Below, piece after piece: positions 18,074 through 26,621 of a stretch of DNA of 64,000 nt (the first letter of the stretch is position 1; every line of letters begins with the position of its first letter). This stretch comes from Curtobacterium sp. SGAir0471 (GTDB lineage: Bacteria; Actinomycetota; Actinomycetes; Actinomycetales; Microbacteriaceae), in assembly GCF_005490985.1 (NCBI RefSeq), contig NZ_CP027869.1, forward strand, positions 1,426,001 to 1,490,000. The letters run 5' to 3'. The notes beneath the pieces were generated by a model. The model made no database searches. It was not told the origin of the DNA and was given only the letters and a program-made list of their open reading frames with translations. Made by a program: the position numbers and the translations under genes.

Positions 18074-19459
18074 TTGGCACAGTCCTCCCGTCTCGACAGC
18101 GTCATCGCCCTGGCCAAGGGCCGTGGCTTCGTGTTCCAGTCGGGGGAGATCTACGGCGGATCCCGCTCCGCGTGGGACTACGGGCCCCTCGGCGTCGAGC
18201 TGAAGGAGAACATCAAGCGCCAGTGGTGGCAGCGGTTCGTCCGCGGTCGTGGCGACATGGTCGGCCTCGACTCCGCCGTGATCCTGCCCCGCAAGGTGTG
18301 GGAGGCCTCGGGCCATGTGGCCACGTTCACCGACCCGCTCGTCGAGTGCCTGCACTGCCACCACCGCTTCCGCGCCGACCACCTGGAAGAGGCCTTCGAG
18401 GCGAAGAAGGGCCGGAAGCCCGAGGGCGGTCTGGCCGAGGTGCCGTGCCCGAACTGCGGCACCCGTGGTGAGTGGACCGAACCGCGCGAGTTCTCCGGCA
18501 TGCTCAAGACCTACCTCGGCCCGGTCGAGTCGGAAGAAGGCCTGAACTTCCTCCGCCCCGAGACCGCGCAGGGCATCTTCGTCGACTTCGCCCAGGTCGT
18601 CACGACGAGCCGCATGAAGCCCCCGTTCGGCATCGGCCAGGTCGGCAAGGCGTTCCGCAACGAGATCACGCCCGGCAACTTCATCTTCCGCACGCGCGAG
18701 TTCGAGCAGATGGAGATCGAGTACTTCGTGCCGCCGGCCGACGTCGACGCCCACTACGAGCAGTGGATCGCCGACTCGGTGGCGTTCTTCACCGACCTCG
18801 GCATCGACCCCGAGAACCTCCGCCGCTTTGACGTGCCGGACGGCGAGCGTGCGCACTACTCCGACGCGACCGCCGACATCGAGTACCGCTTCGGCTTCGC
18901 CGGGTCCGAGTGGGGCGAACTGATGGGTGTCGCGAACCGCACCGACTTCGACCTCAACAACCACATCGAGTCGTCGGGCAAGGACCTCCGCTTCTTCGAC
19001 CAGGCCGCGAACGAGAAGTACGTGCCGTACGTCATCGAGCCGTCGTTCGGTCTGACGCGTGCGCTCATGGCGTTCCTGCTCGACGCGTACCACGAGGACG
19101 AGGCCCCGAACGCGAAGGGCGGCGTCGACAAGCGCACGGTGCTGCGCCTCGACCCGCGCCTGGCCCCCGTCAAGGCCGCGGTGCTCCCGCTGTCCCGCAA
19201 CGAGCAGCTCTCGCCGGTGGCGCGCGGCCTCGCCGACGACCTGCGGAAGTACTGGAACGTCGACTTCGACGACGCCGGTGCGATCGGCCGTCGCTACCGT
19301 CGCCACGACGAGATCGGCACCCCGTTCTGCATCACCGTCGACTTCGACACGCTCGACGACAAGGCCGTGACGGTGCGCGAGCGCGACACGATGTCGCAGG
19401 AGCGCGTCTCGCTCGACCAGCTGCAGGGCTACCTGGCGCAGCGCCTGCTCGGCGCGTAG
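18074..19459 (+). CDS. glyS: Glycyl-tRNA synthetase (dimeric type)
   Basis: Class II synthetase charging tRNA-Gly. The 461-residue protein has motif 1, motif 2 ([19 protein letters not shown], with QMEIEYFV), motif 3 ([11 protein letters not shown]), and an insertion with a Cys4-type zinc site (CLHCHHRF, then CPNCG). The C-terminal anticodon-binding domain occupies about 350-455. I prefer TTG 18074 because GGAG (18064-18067) is correctly spaced; ATG 18062 would add four residues and has no ribosome binding site. A -10-like TACGCT is at 18014-18019. A very long hairpin follows the stop. Confidence 0.95.
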   Translation: MAQSSRLDSVIALAKGRGFVFQSGEIYGGSRSAWDYGPLGVELKENIKRQWWQRFVRGRGDMVGLDSAVILPRKVWEASGHVATFTDPLVECLHCHHRFRADHLEEAFEAKKGRKPEGGLAEVPCPNCGTRGEWTEPREFSGMLKTYLGPVESEEGLNFLRPETAQGIFVDFAQVVTTSRMKPPFGIGQVGKAFRNEITPGNFIFRTREFEQMEIEYFVPPADVDAHYEQWIADSVAFFTDLGIDPENLRRFDVPDGERAHYSDATADIEYRFGFAGSEWGELMGVANRTDFDLNNHIESSGKDLRFFDQAANEKYVPYVIEPSFGLTRALMAFLLDAYHEDEAPNAKGGVDKRTVLRLDPRLAPVKAAVLPLSRNEQLSPVARGLADDLRKYWNVDFDDAGAIGRRYRRHDEIGTPFCITVDFDTLDDKAVTVRERDTMSQERVSLDQLQGYLAQRLLGA

Positions 19460-19472
19460 CGCGTCGCGTCGC

Positions 19473-19539
19473 GTCGAACCACGAAACCGACATCGAACCG
19501 GGCTCCGCGCCTGGTTCGATGTCGGTTTCCTGGTTCGAC
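19473..19539. repeat. Long palindrome after glyS (27-bp arms)
   Basis: Arms 19473-19499 and 19513-19539 are complementary over 27 bp with one C/C mismatch and a 13-nt loop. The core CGAAACCGACATCGAACC and its complement are less GC-rich than the surroundings. It starts 13 nt after the glyS stop, so a 3'-end hairpin or terminator role is likely. No T-run follows. Confidence 0.92.
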
Positions 19540-19576
19540 CTCGGAATAGCGCCGTGCGTCCCGCGTTGCACCCGCC

Positions 19577-20311
19577 GTGAACGAGTCTGTGAAGGTCGAT
19601 GTCTGGTCGGACATCGCGTGCCCCTGGTGCTACATCGGCAAGCGGAAGTTCGAGGCCGGCGTCGCCGCGTTCTCCTCGACGCCCGAGGCCCAGCCGGTCG
19701 AGGTCGAGTACCACTCGTTCGAGCTGAGCCCGGACACCCCGGTCGACTTCGAGGGCACCGAGGCCGAGTTCCTCTCGCAGCACAAGGGGCTCCCCGTCGA
19801 CCGGGCGCAGCAGATGATCGACCAGGTCGCCGGCATCGCCGAGTCCGTCGGGCTGCACTACGACTACGACGCCCTGCGGCACACGAACACCGTCAAGGCG
19901 CACCAGGTGATCCACCTGGCCAAGCAGCACGGCAAGCAGCTCGAGATGGTGGAGCGGCTGTTCACCGCCTACTTCGAGCGCGGCGAGCACGTCGGGCAGG
20001 ACGAGTCGCTCGCCGACCTCGGCGCGTCGATCGGACTCGACCGCGACGAGGTCCTGGCCACCCTGCGGGACGACGCCCAGCTCGCTGCCGTGCGTGCGGA
20101 CCAGGCCCAGGCACAGGCCTTCGGCATCAACGGCGTGCCGTTCTTCGTCATCGACGGCAAGTACGGCGTCTCCGGCGCGCAGGACCCGGCAGCGTTCGAG
20201 CAGGTCCTCCGCCAGGTGGTGGCGCTGCGCGACACGACGCCCGAGGAGCTCGCGGCCCAGCAGCAGCGCGCTGCGGACGACGCGGCCGCGGACGCGGAGG
20301 TGACCCGGTGA
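19577..20311 (+). CDS. DsbA/FrnE-family thiol oxidoreductase
   Basis: A 244-residue thioredoxin-fold protein with the active site CPWC in DIACPWCYIGKRKFE near residue 15-18, an inserted helical domain, and the cis-Pro region GINGVPFFVIDGKYGVSGAQ. There is no signal peptide, so it acts in the cytoplasm like FrnE and 2-hydroxychromene-carboxylate-isomerase relatives. The start is GTG 19577. The last residues overlap a small ORF (GTGA). The natural substrate is unknown. Confidence 0.92.
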   Translation: MNESVKVDVWSDIACPWCYIGKRKFEAGVAAFSSTPEAQPVEVEYHSFELSPDTPVDFEGTEAEFLSQHKGLPVDRAQQMIDQVAGIAESVGLHYDYDALRHTNTVKAHQVIHLAKQHGKQLEMVERLFTAYFERGEHVGQDESLADLGASIGLDRDEVLATLRDDAQLAAVRADQAQAQAFGINGVPFFVIDGKYGVSGAQDPAAFEQVLRQVVALRDTTPEELAAQQQRAADDAAADAEVTR

Positions 20312-20478
20312 CGGGCGCGACGACGACCGGACCGGTCCAGCCGAGCCTCCAGGCCGACGGACGGGAGGCGCGACCCGCCCTCCTGACGCTCGTCACGCCC
20401 GGTGGGGCACCGGTCTGCGAGGGGGACAGCTGCTTCGTGCCCGGCGCGGAGGGGGACTGGACCGAGGTCCCGGACTGA
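20308..20478 (+). CDS. Small conserved-looking hypothetical protein (56 aa)
   Basis: GTG 20308 overlaps the stop of the DsbA-like gene by four bases. The product has two cysteines in PVCEGDSCFVPG near its C-terminus, which could form a redox pair or metal site, fitting its coupling to a thiol oxidoreductase. Its middle (ADGREARPAL) is encoded by a copy of the GGGAGGCGCG dispersed palindrome (20361-20372), an in-frame repeat insertion. I do not recognise the family. Confidence 0.55.
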   Translation: MTGATTTGPVQPSLQADGREARPALLTLVTPGGAPVCEGDSCFVPGAEGDWTEVPD

Positions 20479-20486
20479 GCCGACCG

Positions 20487-20969
20487 CTAGCGGACGGGTT
20501 CCTCGTCGGTGATGTCGGCGACGGTTGCGTCGTAGGCCGCGATGAGCGCGTCGCCGTCGACGAAGGCGCTCGCACCGTGGCGGCCGGCACCGAGCGCGAT
20601 GCGGCGTCCGAGCACGCGCTCGTCCGCGAACACCGGCAGGTCGCCGGTCGCGCCGATCGGCGTGATCGTCCCGCGCTCGTAGCCCGAGGCCTCGAGCGCG
20701 GTGGTCGCGTCCGGCATCGAGAGCTTGTTGACGCCGACCACGGTGCGGAGCTTCTTCCAGGCGATGCTGCGTCCGCCGGGCACGAGGGCGAGCAGGAAGC
20801 CGCCGTCGTGGCGCTTCACGACGAGCGTCTTCACGATGTCGCCGGGCTCGATGCCGAGCAGGGCCGCGGCGTCCTCGAGGGAGTCGGCCGCGGGACGCTC
20901 GACGACGTCCACGGTCAGGCCCCGGGCGGCGGCGTCGGCGTCGAAGCGGGCGATCGCGGTGTCGGGCAT
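20487..20969 (-). CDS. ybaK: YbaK/EbsC-family aminoacyl-tRNA deacylase
   Basis: A 160-residue YbaK/ProX-fold editing enzyme that clears misacylated tRNA (typically Cys-tRNA-Pro) in trans. Visible motifs are GIEPGDIVKTLVVK with the substrate-binding Lys, the glycine-rich LVPGGRSIAWKKL, and VLGRRIALGAGRHG. The start is ATG 20969; a longer open frame to 21014 would run into the dusB promoter. The minus-strand -10 TAGCGT (20977-20982) lies seven bases upstream, so the mRNA is probably leaderless. It is divergent from dusB. Confidence 0.92.
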   Translation of the reverse strand: MPDTAIARFDADAAARGLTVDVVERPAADSLEDAAALLGIEPGDIVKTLVVKRHDGGFLLALVPGGRSIAWKKLRTVVGVNKLSMPDATTALEASGYERGTITPIGATGDLPVFADERVLGRRIALGAGRHGASAFVDGDALIAAYDATVADITDEEPVR

Positions 20970-21016
20970 GTGGAGAACGCTACCGGCCCGGACCGACGTG
21001 GGAGGATGGAACACGT

Positions 21017-22189
21017 ATGACGATCACCGACACGCCCAGCACGGCGCCCCGCACGGCGAAGCCCCTGCGCATCGGCCCCATCGAGGTCGAGGCGCCGGTC
21101 GTGCTCGCCCCGATGGCGGGCATCACGAACATGGCCTACCGCCGGCTCTGCCGCGAGTACGGCGCCGGTCTCTACGTCTGCGAGATGATCACGTCCCGCG
21201 CGCTCGTCGAACGCACCCCGGTCTCGATGCAGCTCATCCAGCACCACGAGTCCGAGACGCCGCGGTCGATCCAGCTGTACGGCGTCGAGCCGAACACCGT
21301 GGCCGAGGCCGCGACGATCCTGGTGGGCGAGGACCGCGCCGACCACATCGACCTCAACTTCGGGTGCCCCGTGCCCAAGGTCACGCGCAAGGGTGGGGGA
21401 GCGGCCCTGCCGTGGAAGCTCGACCTGTTCCAGGACCTGGTCACCAAGACCGTCAAGGCCGCGGGTGACGTGCCGGTGACGGTGAAGATGCGCAAGGGCA
21501 TCGACGCCGACCACCTGACCTACCTCGACGCCGCGCGCATCGCCCGCGACGCCGGTGTCGCCGCGATCTCGCTGCACGCGCGCACCGCCAACGAGCACTA
21601 CTCCGGCCACGCGGACTGGTCGGCGATCGCCACGCTGAAGGAGACGATCACCGACATCCCCGTGCTCGGCAACGGCGACATCTGGTCCGCCGCCGACGCC
21701 CTGCGCATGGTCGACGAGACCGGCTGCGACGGCGTCGTGGTCGGCCGCGGGTGCCTGGGACGACCGTGGCTGTTCGGCGACCTGGCTGCGGCGTTCCGTG
21801 GCGAGGACGTCCGTGCGATGCCCTCGCTCGGCGACGTCGCGACCGCGTTCCGCCGGCACGCCGAACTGCTCGTCGAGTTCTTCGGGTCCGAGGACCACGG
21901 GTGCCGCGACGCCCGGAAGCACGTCTCCTGGTACTTCAAGGGGTACCCGATCGGCGGCGACGTCCGGTCGGCGCTCTCGATGGCGTCGAGCCTGCAGGAG
22001 ATCGACGACCTGCTCGGGCAGCTCGACTGGTCCGCGCCGTACCCCGGGGCCGACGTCGAGGGTCCCCGCGGCCGCGCCGGACACCCGAAGCGCACGGCGC
22101 TGCCCGACCGCTGGCTCGAGTCGCGCGACGTCGACGCCGAGTTCCGCAAGGTGCTCGCCGCCGCCGAGCTGCACCACAGCGGCGGATGA
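21017..22189 (+). CDS. dusB: tRNA-dihydrouridine synthase (DusB type)
   Basis: FMN enzyme reducing specific uridines in the tRNA D-loop. The 390-residue protein has the TIM barrel with VLAPMAGITNMAYRRLCREYG, catalytic Cys in LNFGCPVPKVTRKGGGAAL, MRKGID, HARTANEHYSG and the FMN-phosphate motif GNGDIWSA / VVVGRGCLGRPW, then the helical RNA-binding domain (about 265-335). ATG 21017 follows GGAGGATGGA closely. The dgt ATG overlaps its stop. Confidence 0.95.
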   Translation: MTITDTPSTAPRTAKPLRIGPIEVEAPVVLAPMAGITNMAYRRLCREYGAGLYVCEMITSRALVERTPVSMQLIQHHESETPRSIQLYGVEPNTVAEAATILVGEDRADHIDLNFGCPVPKVTRKGGGAALPWKLDLFQDLVTKTVKAAGDVPVTVKMRKGIDADHLTYLDAARIARDAGVAAISLHARTANEHYSGHADWSAIATLKETITDIPVLGNGDIWSAADALRMVDETGCDGVVVGRGCLGRPWLFGDLAAAFRGEDVRAMPSLGDVATAFRRHAELLVEFFGSEDHGCRDARKHVSWYFKGYPIGGDVRSALSMASSLQEIDDLLGQLDWSAPYPGADVEGPRGRAGHPKRTALPDRWLESRDVDAEFRKVLAAAELHHSGG

Positions 22190-23475
22190 GCGCCACCGCC
22201 TCGTACGGGCCCGCCGACGCCGAGCGCTGGTTGCCCGAGACCCACGGCAGCCGCCGTTCCGACTTCGCCCGCGACCGCGCCCGGCTCCTGCACTCGAGCG
22301 CGCTGCGACGCCTGGCCGCGAAGACCCAGGTGCTCAGCCCGACCACGGGTCTCGACTTCGCCCGCAACCGCCTGACGCACTCGCTCGAGGTCGCGCAGGT
22401 CGGGCGCGAGCTCGCCGACTCGCTCGGGCTGGACCCCGACGTGGTCGACACGGCGTGCCTGGCGCACGACATCGGGCACCCGCCGTTCGGCCACAACGGC
22501 GAGACCGCCGTGAACGCCTGGGCGGCCGACATCGGCGGGTTCGAGGGCAACGCGCAGACCCTGCGGCTGCTGACCCGTCTCGAGCCGAAGGTCTACGGCG
22601 AGGGTCCCGACGACGACCGGCCGTACGGCCTGAACCTGACGCGCGCATCGCTCGACGCGAGCTGCAAGTACCCGTGGCCGGCGGCACAGGGGGTCGCCGA
22701 GGCATCGTCCGGGCGCACGAAGTTCGGGTTCTACGACGACGACCACGACGCCTTCGAGTGGCTCCGCGCCGGTGCGCCCCGTCGGCAGCGGTGCATCGAG
22801 GCGCAGGTCATGGACCTCTCCGACGACATCGCCTACTCGGTGCACGACTTCGAGGACGCCGTCGTCGCGGGGTTCATCGACGTCGCCGCGCTCGGTGACC
22901 GGGTCGGCGAGAACGACATCGTCACCGCGATGCACGCGTGGGTCGGGTCGGACCTCAGCCGCGACGAGCTGCTCGAGGCGTTCGACCGCCTCCGGTCGCT
23001 GCCGCTGTGGATGACGTCGTACGACGGGTCGCGCCGGGACATGGCGCGGCTGAAGAACCTCACGTCGCAGCTCATCGGACGGTTCGCCCGGACGGCGACC
23101 GCCGCGACGCGGGAGTCCTACGCCTCCGGATCGCTCGTGCGCTTCGCGGCCTCGGTCGTGACGCCGCCGGAGATCATCGGGGAGATCGCGGTGCTCAAGG
23201 GCATCGTCGCGGCGTTCGTGATGACCCACGGCGACCGGCAGCCCGTGTACGAGGACCAGCGCCGGGTGCTCACCGAGCTCCTCGACGCGCTCGCGGCGAC
23301 GGGGAGCGCTGATCTCGAGCCGGGATTCGCTGCCGACTGGCGCGCGGCGTCCGACGATGCCGGGCGGCTCCGGGCCGTGGTCGACCAGGTCGCGAGCCTG
23401 ACCGACCAGGGGGCGTTGGCGTGGCACAAGCGGCTCGTGGTGGGGGACCGGGAGACGACGCACATCCCCGTCTGA
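22186..23475 (+). CDS. dgt: Deoxyguanosinetriphosphate triphosphohydrolase-like protein
   Basis: dGTPase/SAMHD1-family HD hydrolase that converts dNTP to deoxynucleoside plus triphosphate. The 429-residue protein has RNRLTHSLEVAQVGREL (H of the HD site), then CLAHDIGHPPFGHNGE with the metal HD pair, and QVMDLSDDIAYSVHDFED. It starts at ATG 22186 overlapping the dusB stop. The dusB-dgt-dnaG order is conserved in actinobacteria and links nucleotide pools to replication. Confidence 0.95.
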   Translation: MSATASYGPADAERWLPETHGSRRSDFARDRARLLHSSALRRLAAKTQVLSPTTGLDFARNRLTHSLEVAQVGRELADSLGLDPDVVDTACLAHDIGHPPFGHNGETAVNAWAADIGGFEGNAQTLRLLTRLEPKVYGEGPDDDRPYGLNLTRASLDASCKYPWPAAQGVAEASSGRTKFGFYDDDHDAFEWLRAGAPRRQRCIEAQVMDLSDDIAYSVHDFEDAVVAGFIDVAALGDRVGENDIVTAMHAWVGSDLSRDELLEAFDRLRSLPLWMTSYDGSRRDMARLKNLTSQLIGRFARTATAATRESYASGSLVRFAASVVTPPEIIGEIAVLKGIVAAFVMTHGDRQPVYEDQRRVLTELLDALAATGSADLEPGFAADWRAASDDAGRLRAVVDQVASLTDQGALAWHKRLVVGDRETTHIPV

Positions 23476-23861
23476 GCCGCGGGCGCGCGTCGGCGCCGTA
23501 CCTGAGTCGAGTGTGCGCGCGAGACGCCGGCGTGTGCGGGAGGCGCCGCCGAGCGAGACGCCGGCGTCTGCGGGGGACGCCGCCGAGCGCTCGAGACGCC
23601 GGCGTACCTGCGAGACGCCGTCGTGCTTGCGAGACGTCGCCGAACCGGGGACCGTCTCGCCGATGTGCCACCGTCTCGCGGAGAGGGGCCCGTCCCGCGG
23701 CGGCGAGACCGTCTCGTTCCGGCTCCGTCTCGCTGAGACGGGACCGTCTCGTCGACGGCAGCCGGCGTGCCGGTCCTGCACCGCGCCTCCCGGCCGTCAT
23801 GCTCTCCACAGGCGGACGCCCGACGTCCGCCGGGGCCGGCCGCACGAACTAGGATCGAGGG
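23476..23861. repeat. GAGACG-rich repeat block before dnaG
   Basis: This 386-nt gap has no supportable gene. From 23521 two 34-bp direct repeats (23521-23554, 23555-23588) begin with GAGACGCCGGCGT. Shorter units with GAGACGCCGGCGT, GAGACGCCGTCGT and GAGACGTCG follow at 23593-23650, and then the same motif in reverse (CCGTCTCGC and variants) recurs five times to about 23755. The block is therefore a tandem array facing an inverted array. A CGCGCCTCCCGG half-palindrome sits at 23782-23793 and the dnaG promoter at the end. Confidence 0.85.
23850..23855 (+). promoter_or_regulatory. -10 box of dnaG (leaderless)
   Basis: TAGGAT ends six bases before GTG 23862. The intervening CGAGGG could also act as a weak ribosome binding site, but the spacing predicts transcription starting at the GTG. 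Confidence 0.55.
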
Positions 23862-25787
23862 GTGGCTGGCAGGATCGCGCGGAACGACATCGACGAGGTC
23901 CGCTCGCGTGTCAACATTGCCGACGTCGTCGGTGACCACGTCACGCTGAAGTCGGCGGGCGTCGGCTCGCTGAAGGGCCTGTGCCCCTTCCACGACGAGC
24001 GCTCCCCGTCCTTCCACGTGCGGCCGCAGGTCGGCCGGTACCACTGCTTCGGGTGCGGCGAGGACGGCGACGTCTTCGAGTTCATCATCAAGATGGACCA
24101 CACCACGTTCCAGGAAGCCGTCGAGCGGATGGCCGCGAAGATCGGCTTCACGCTCCACTACGAAGAGGGCGACGGCCCCCGCACCGACTACAACCAGCGT
24201 GCCCGGTTGATCGCCGCGAACGAGGCAGCGCTCGAGTTCTACCAGTCGCAGCTCACCTCGGCGGCGGCTGAACCCGCACGACGCTTCCTCGGGGAGCGCG
24301 GCTTCGACCCCGCCGCCGCGCAGCACTTCGGCGTCGGCTTCGCGCCGCAGTCGTACGACGCGACGCGCGAGCACCTGCGCGGCCGGGGGTTCTCGATGGA
24401 CGAGATCCTCGCGGCGGGGCTCGCGGGCCAGGGCGACCGCTCGCCGTACGACCGGTTCCGCGGTCGGCTCGTGTGGCCGATCCGCGACGTCACCGGTGCG
24501 ACCATCGGGTTCGGCGCGCGCCGCCTGCTCGACGACGACAAGGGCCCGAAGTACCTCAACACCCCCGAGACGCCGATCTACCACAAGAGCCAGGTGCTCT
24601 ACGGGCTCGACCTCGCCCGGAAGGACATCTCGAAGGGCAAGCAGGTCGTCATCGTCGAGGGCTACACCGACGTGATGGCGTGCCACCTGGCCGGCGTGAC
24701 GACCGCGGTCGCGACGTGCGGAACGTCGTTCGGGGTCGACCATATCAAGGTGCTCCGGCCGATGCTCGGTGACTCCGCGAACGCGCACCTCTCGCAGCTC
24801 GGGGACATCGTCTTCACCTTCGACCCGGACGAAGCCGGTCAGCGCGCCGCGGCCCGGGCCTTCGCCGAGGAGAGCCGGTTCGCGTCGCAGACGTACGTCG
24901 CCGTCGCGCCCGGCGGCCTCGACCCGTGCGACCTCCGGCTCGCTCGGGGTGACGCCGCCGTCGAGCGGCTGATCGACACGAAGCGGCCGATGTTCGAGTT
25001 CATCATCCGGCGCCGCCTCGCTGCACACGACATCGAGACCGCCGAGGGGCGCGTCGCCGGCCTGCGCGACGTCGCACCGGTCGTCGCCGGTATCCGTGAC
25101 CGGACCCTCGCGAGCGCCTACGTCCGCGAGACCGCCAAGTGGCTCGGTGTCGACATCCCCGAGGTGCGCCGCGCCGTCGACGCGGCCCGGCAGCGGTCGG
25201 GCTCGGCACCGTCAGACCGGACGGGAGGCCCGGTGCCGGTCGGACAGGCCGGTCCCGGTGGCGAGCTGGTCACCCCGGTCGAGGAGCCGGTGGCCGGCCT
25301 GCGGCTGCTGCCGAACGACCCGATCACGCGGATGGAACGCGACGCCGTGATGGCCATGGTGCAGCAGCCCGCGCACGTCGGGGCGTCGCTCATCTGGCTC
25401 GCAGCCGAGGCGACGTTCTCGGCGCCCATGCTCTCGGTCGTCCGCGACGCCGTGGTCGCAAACGTCGACGGGATCGGCGCGGGGGACTGGCTCGACCGCC
25501 TGCTCCTCGACGTGCCGGCCCCGTTCCGCAGCCTCGTGCAGGAGCTCGCGCTCGCGCCGATCCCGGCCCGCACCGACGAGGACCTGGCGATCTATGCGCG
25601 GAGCATCGTCGTCGCCCTGGTCGAGAAGGACCTGCTGGCGCAGAAGGCCGCGCTCCTCGCGAAGCTGCAGCGTGCCGATCCGTACGAGCAGGCCGACCGG
25701 CGTGCCGAGCTCCAGCGGCAGCTCGTCGACATCGACGACCGGCGGCTGCGGCTGCGCGCGGACGCCGAGGCGGCACCGCAGGGCTGA
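23862..25787 (+). CDS. dnaG: DNA primase
   Basis: DnaG synthesises RNA primers at the replication fork. The 641-residue protein has the N-terminal CHC2 zinc finger (CPFHDERSPSFHV, then HCFGCGEDGD, about residues 40-70), the primase N-domain, the TOPRIM domain (VVIVEGYTDVMACH, then FTFDPDEAGQRAA), and a C-terminal helicase-binding helical domain. Residues about 448-475 form a Gly/Pro linker partly encoded by a GACGGGAGGC repeat copy (25220-25229). GTG 23862 gives the usual N-terminus. Replication genes dgt and dnaG are adjacent but separated by the GAGACG block. Confidence 0.96.
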   Translation: MAGRIARNDIDEVRSRVNIADVVGDHVTLKSAGVGSLKGLCPFHDERSPSFHVRPQVGRYHCFGCGEDGDVFEFIIKMDHTTFQEAVERMAAKIGFTLHYEEGDGPRTDYNQRARLIAANEAALEFYQSQLTSAAAEPARRFLGERGFDPAAAQHFGVGFAPQSYDATREHLRGRGFSMDEILAAGLAGQGDRSPYDRFRGRLVWPIRDVTGATIGFGARRLLDDDKGPKYLNTPETPIYHKSQVLYGLDLARKDISKGKQVVIVEGYTDVMACHLAGVTTAVATCGTSFGVDHIKVLRPMLGDSANAHLSQLGDIVFTFDPDEAGQRAAARAFAEESRFASQTYVAVAPGGLDPCDLRLARGDAAVERLIDTKRPMFEFIIRRRLAAHDIETAEGRVAGLRDVAPVVAGIRDRTLASAYVRETAKWLGVDIPEVRRAVDAARQRSGSAPSDRTGGPVPVGQAGPGGELVTPVEEPVAGLRLLPNDPITRMERDAVMAMVQQPAHVGASLIWLAAEATFSAPMLSVVRDAVVANVDGIGAGDWLDRLLLDVPAPFRSLVQELALAPIPARTDEDLAIYARSIVVALVEKDLLAQKAALLAKLQRADPYEQADRRAELQRQLVDIDDRRLRLRADAEAAPQG

Positions 25788-25867
25788 GCGCCGCGGTTCG
25801 GCTGGCACCGGGCACGGGCAGGACCCCGGTCGGAGCCCGTCGGGTGCGGCCGATCGCGGACGTTCCG

Positions 25868-26226
25868 GTCGCACGATCCCGCCGTCCGCGGTCGATCGCG
25901 GTCGCTGAGGTCGCACGACTCGCCGTCCACGGTCGTCCTGGTCGCACGACTCGCCGTCTCGACCCGAACTGAGCGGCATGTCGTGCGACCAGAGCCGCGA
26001 CGAGCCACTCGCCGGGTGCCGAGCAGGCAGGACATACCGCGCGCGTGACGTCGAGCGGGCGGGACTCGTCGCTCGACGAGGACGAGCCTGAAGGATCTCG
26101 CCCGCTCGGTGTCGGGCCGCTGCCAGCCGTGCGCGCCGCTGTTCCGGGCGCACGACCTGCCGTCTGCGGTCGATCTGGTCGCACGACTTGCCGCCGCAAC
26201 TCGAACTGAGCGGCACGTCGTGCGAC
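25868..26226. repeat. GTCGCACGAC inverted repeat cluster 2
   Basis: GTCGCACGAC-type cores at 25868 (one mismatch), 25910, 25941 and inverted at 25980-25989 form one composite unit. A diverged second unit has cores at about 26147, 26178 and inverted at 26217-26226. Both units end with the 20-mer complement seen at 13911 and 41066/41186. Confidence 0.85.
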
Positions 26227-26484
26227 CGGAGCCGCTCCGAGCTCTCCGGTCGGGCGACGAGCGGGCAGGACATGCCGCGTGCGCGCCGTCGAGCGGGCGA
26301 GATGTGTCGCTCGGGGAGGGCGAGCGTGACAGGTACTGCCCGCTCGGCATCCCGCCCCGCACCGGCGAGACCGCGACCCGGTCCCGAGCACCGCCGACCC
26401 CGCGCGTTGCACCACGCAATTATCCTGCGCGACACGCCGCACCCCTGCGCGTGCATCATGCGTCACCAGCGCCGATCGCGCATT

Positions 26485-26498
26485 ACAAGGGTGTAAAC
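26485..26498. promoter_or_regulatory. TTACA-N4-TGTAA palindrome, candidate operator
   Basis: A perfect 5-bp inverted repeat in the A/T-richest part of the spacer, about 125 nt before the binding-protein ATG. It resembles sites for GntR/LacI-like or TetR-like repressors in shape only. No regulator gene is adjacent. Confidence 0.35.
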
Positions 26499-26621
26499 AA
26501 ATCTCCCTCGAATCGTGGAGTTCCGTGTCAGGGTGGTACCAATGAGCGTTCCCGGCGGACCTCACAGTCGAACCACCGCCCGCCGAGAACCCCTTGCGAA
26601 CCAACAAGAGAGAGAGCGGAC

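Larger units (their letters stand above)
25788..26621. other. 834-nt repeat-rich spacer upstream of ABC importer
   Basis: I see no credible gene. Two partial copies of a composite repeat lie at 25868-25989 and about 26146-26226, each ending in TGAGCGGCAYGTCGTGCGAC, and the text between is also similar. The last 250 nt are locally A/T-richer, with TTACA-AGGG-TGTAA at 26485-26498 and further promoter-like sequence (TACCAAT, 26537-26543) before the binding-protein gene. The long 5' region suggests complex regulation. Confidence 0.7.

Noticed and set aside
23521..23755. Possible CRISPR array
   Set aside because: Units vary in length (34 and about 19 bp), spacers are absent and the motif switches orientation, so it is not a direct-repeat/spacer array. 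No cas genes are nearby.
23521..23755. GAGACG cluster as a restriction-modification signal
   Set aside because: It equals a known type IIS recognition word, but no methylase or nuclease gene is in the window; clustering is explained by repetition.
26109..26621. Upstream extension of the binding-protein reading frame
   Set aside because: The extension has no domain, and the lipoprotein signal begins exactly at ATG 26622 after a ribosome binding site.
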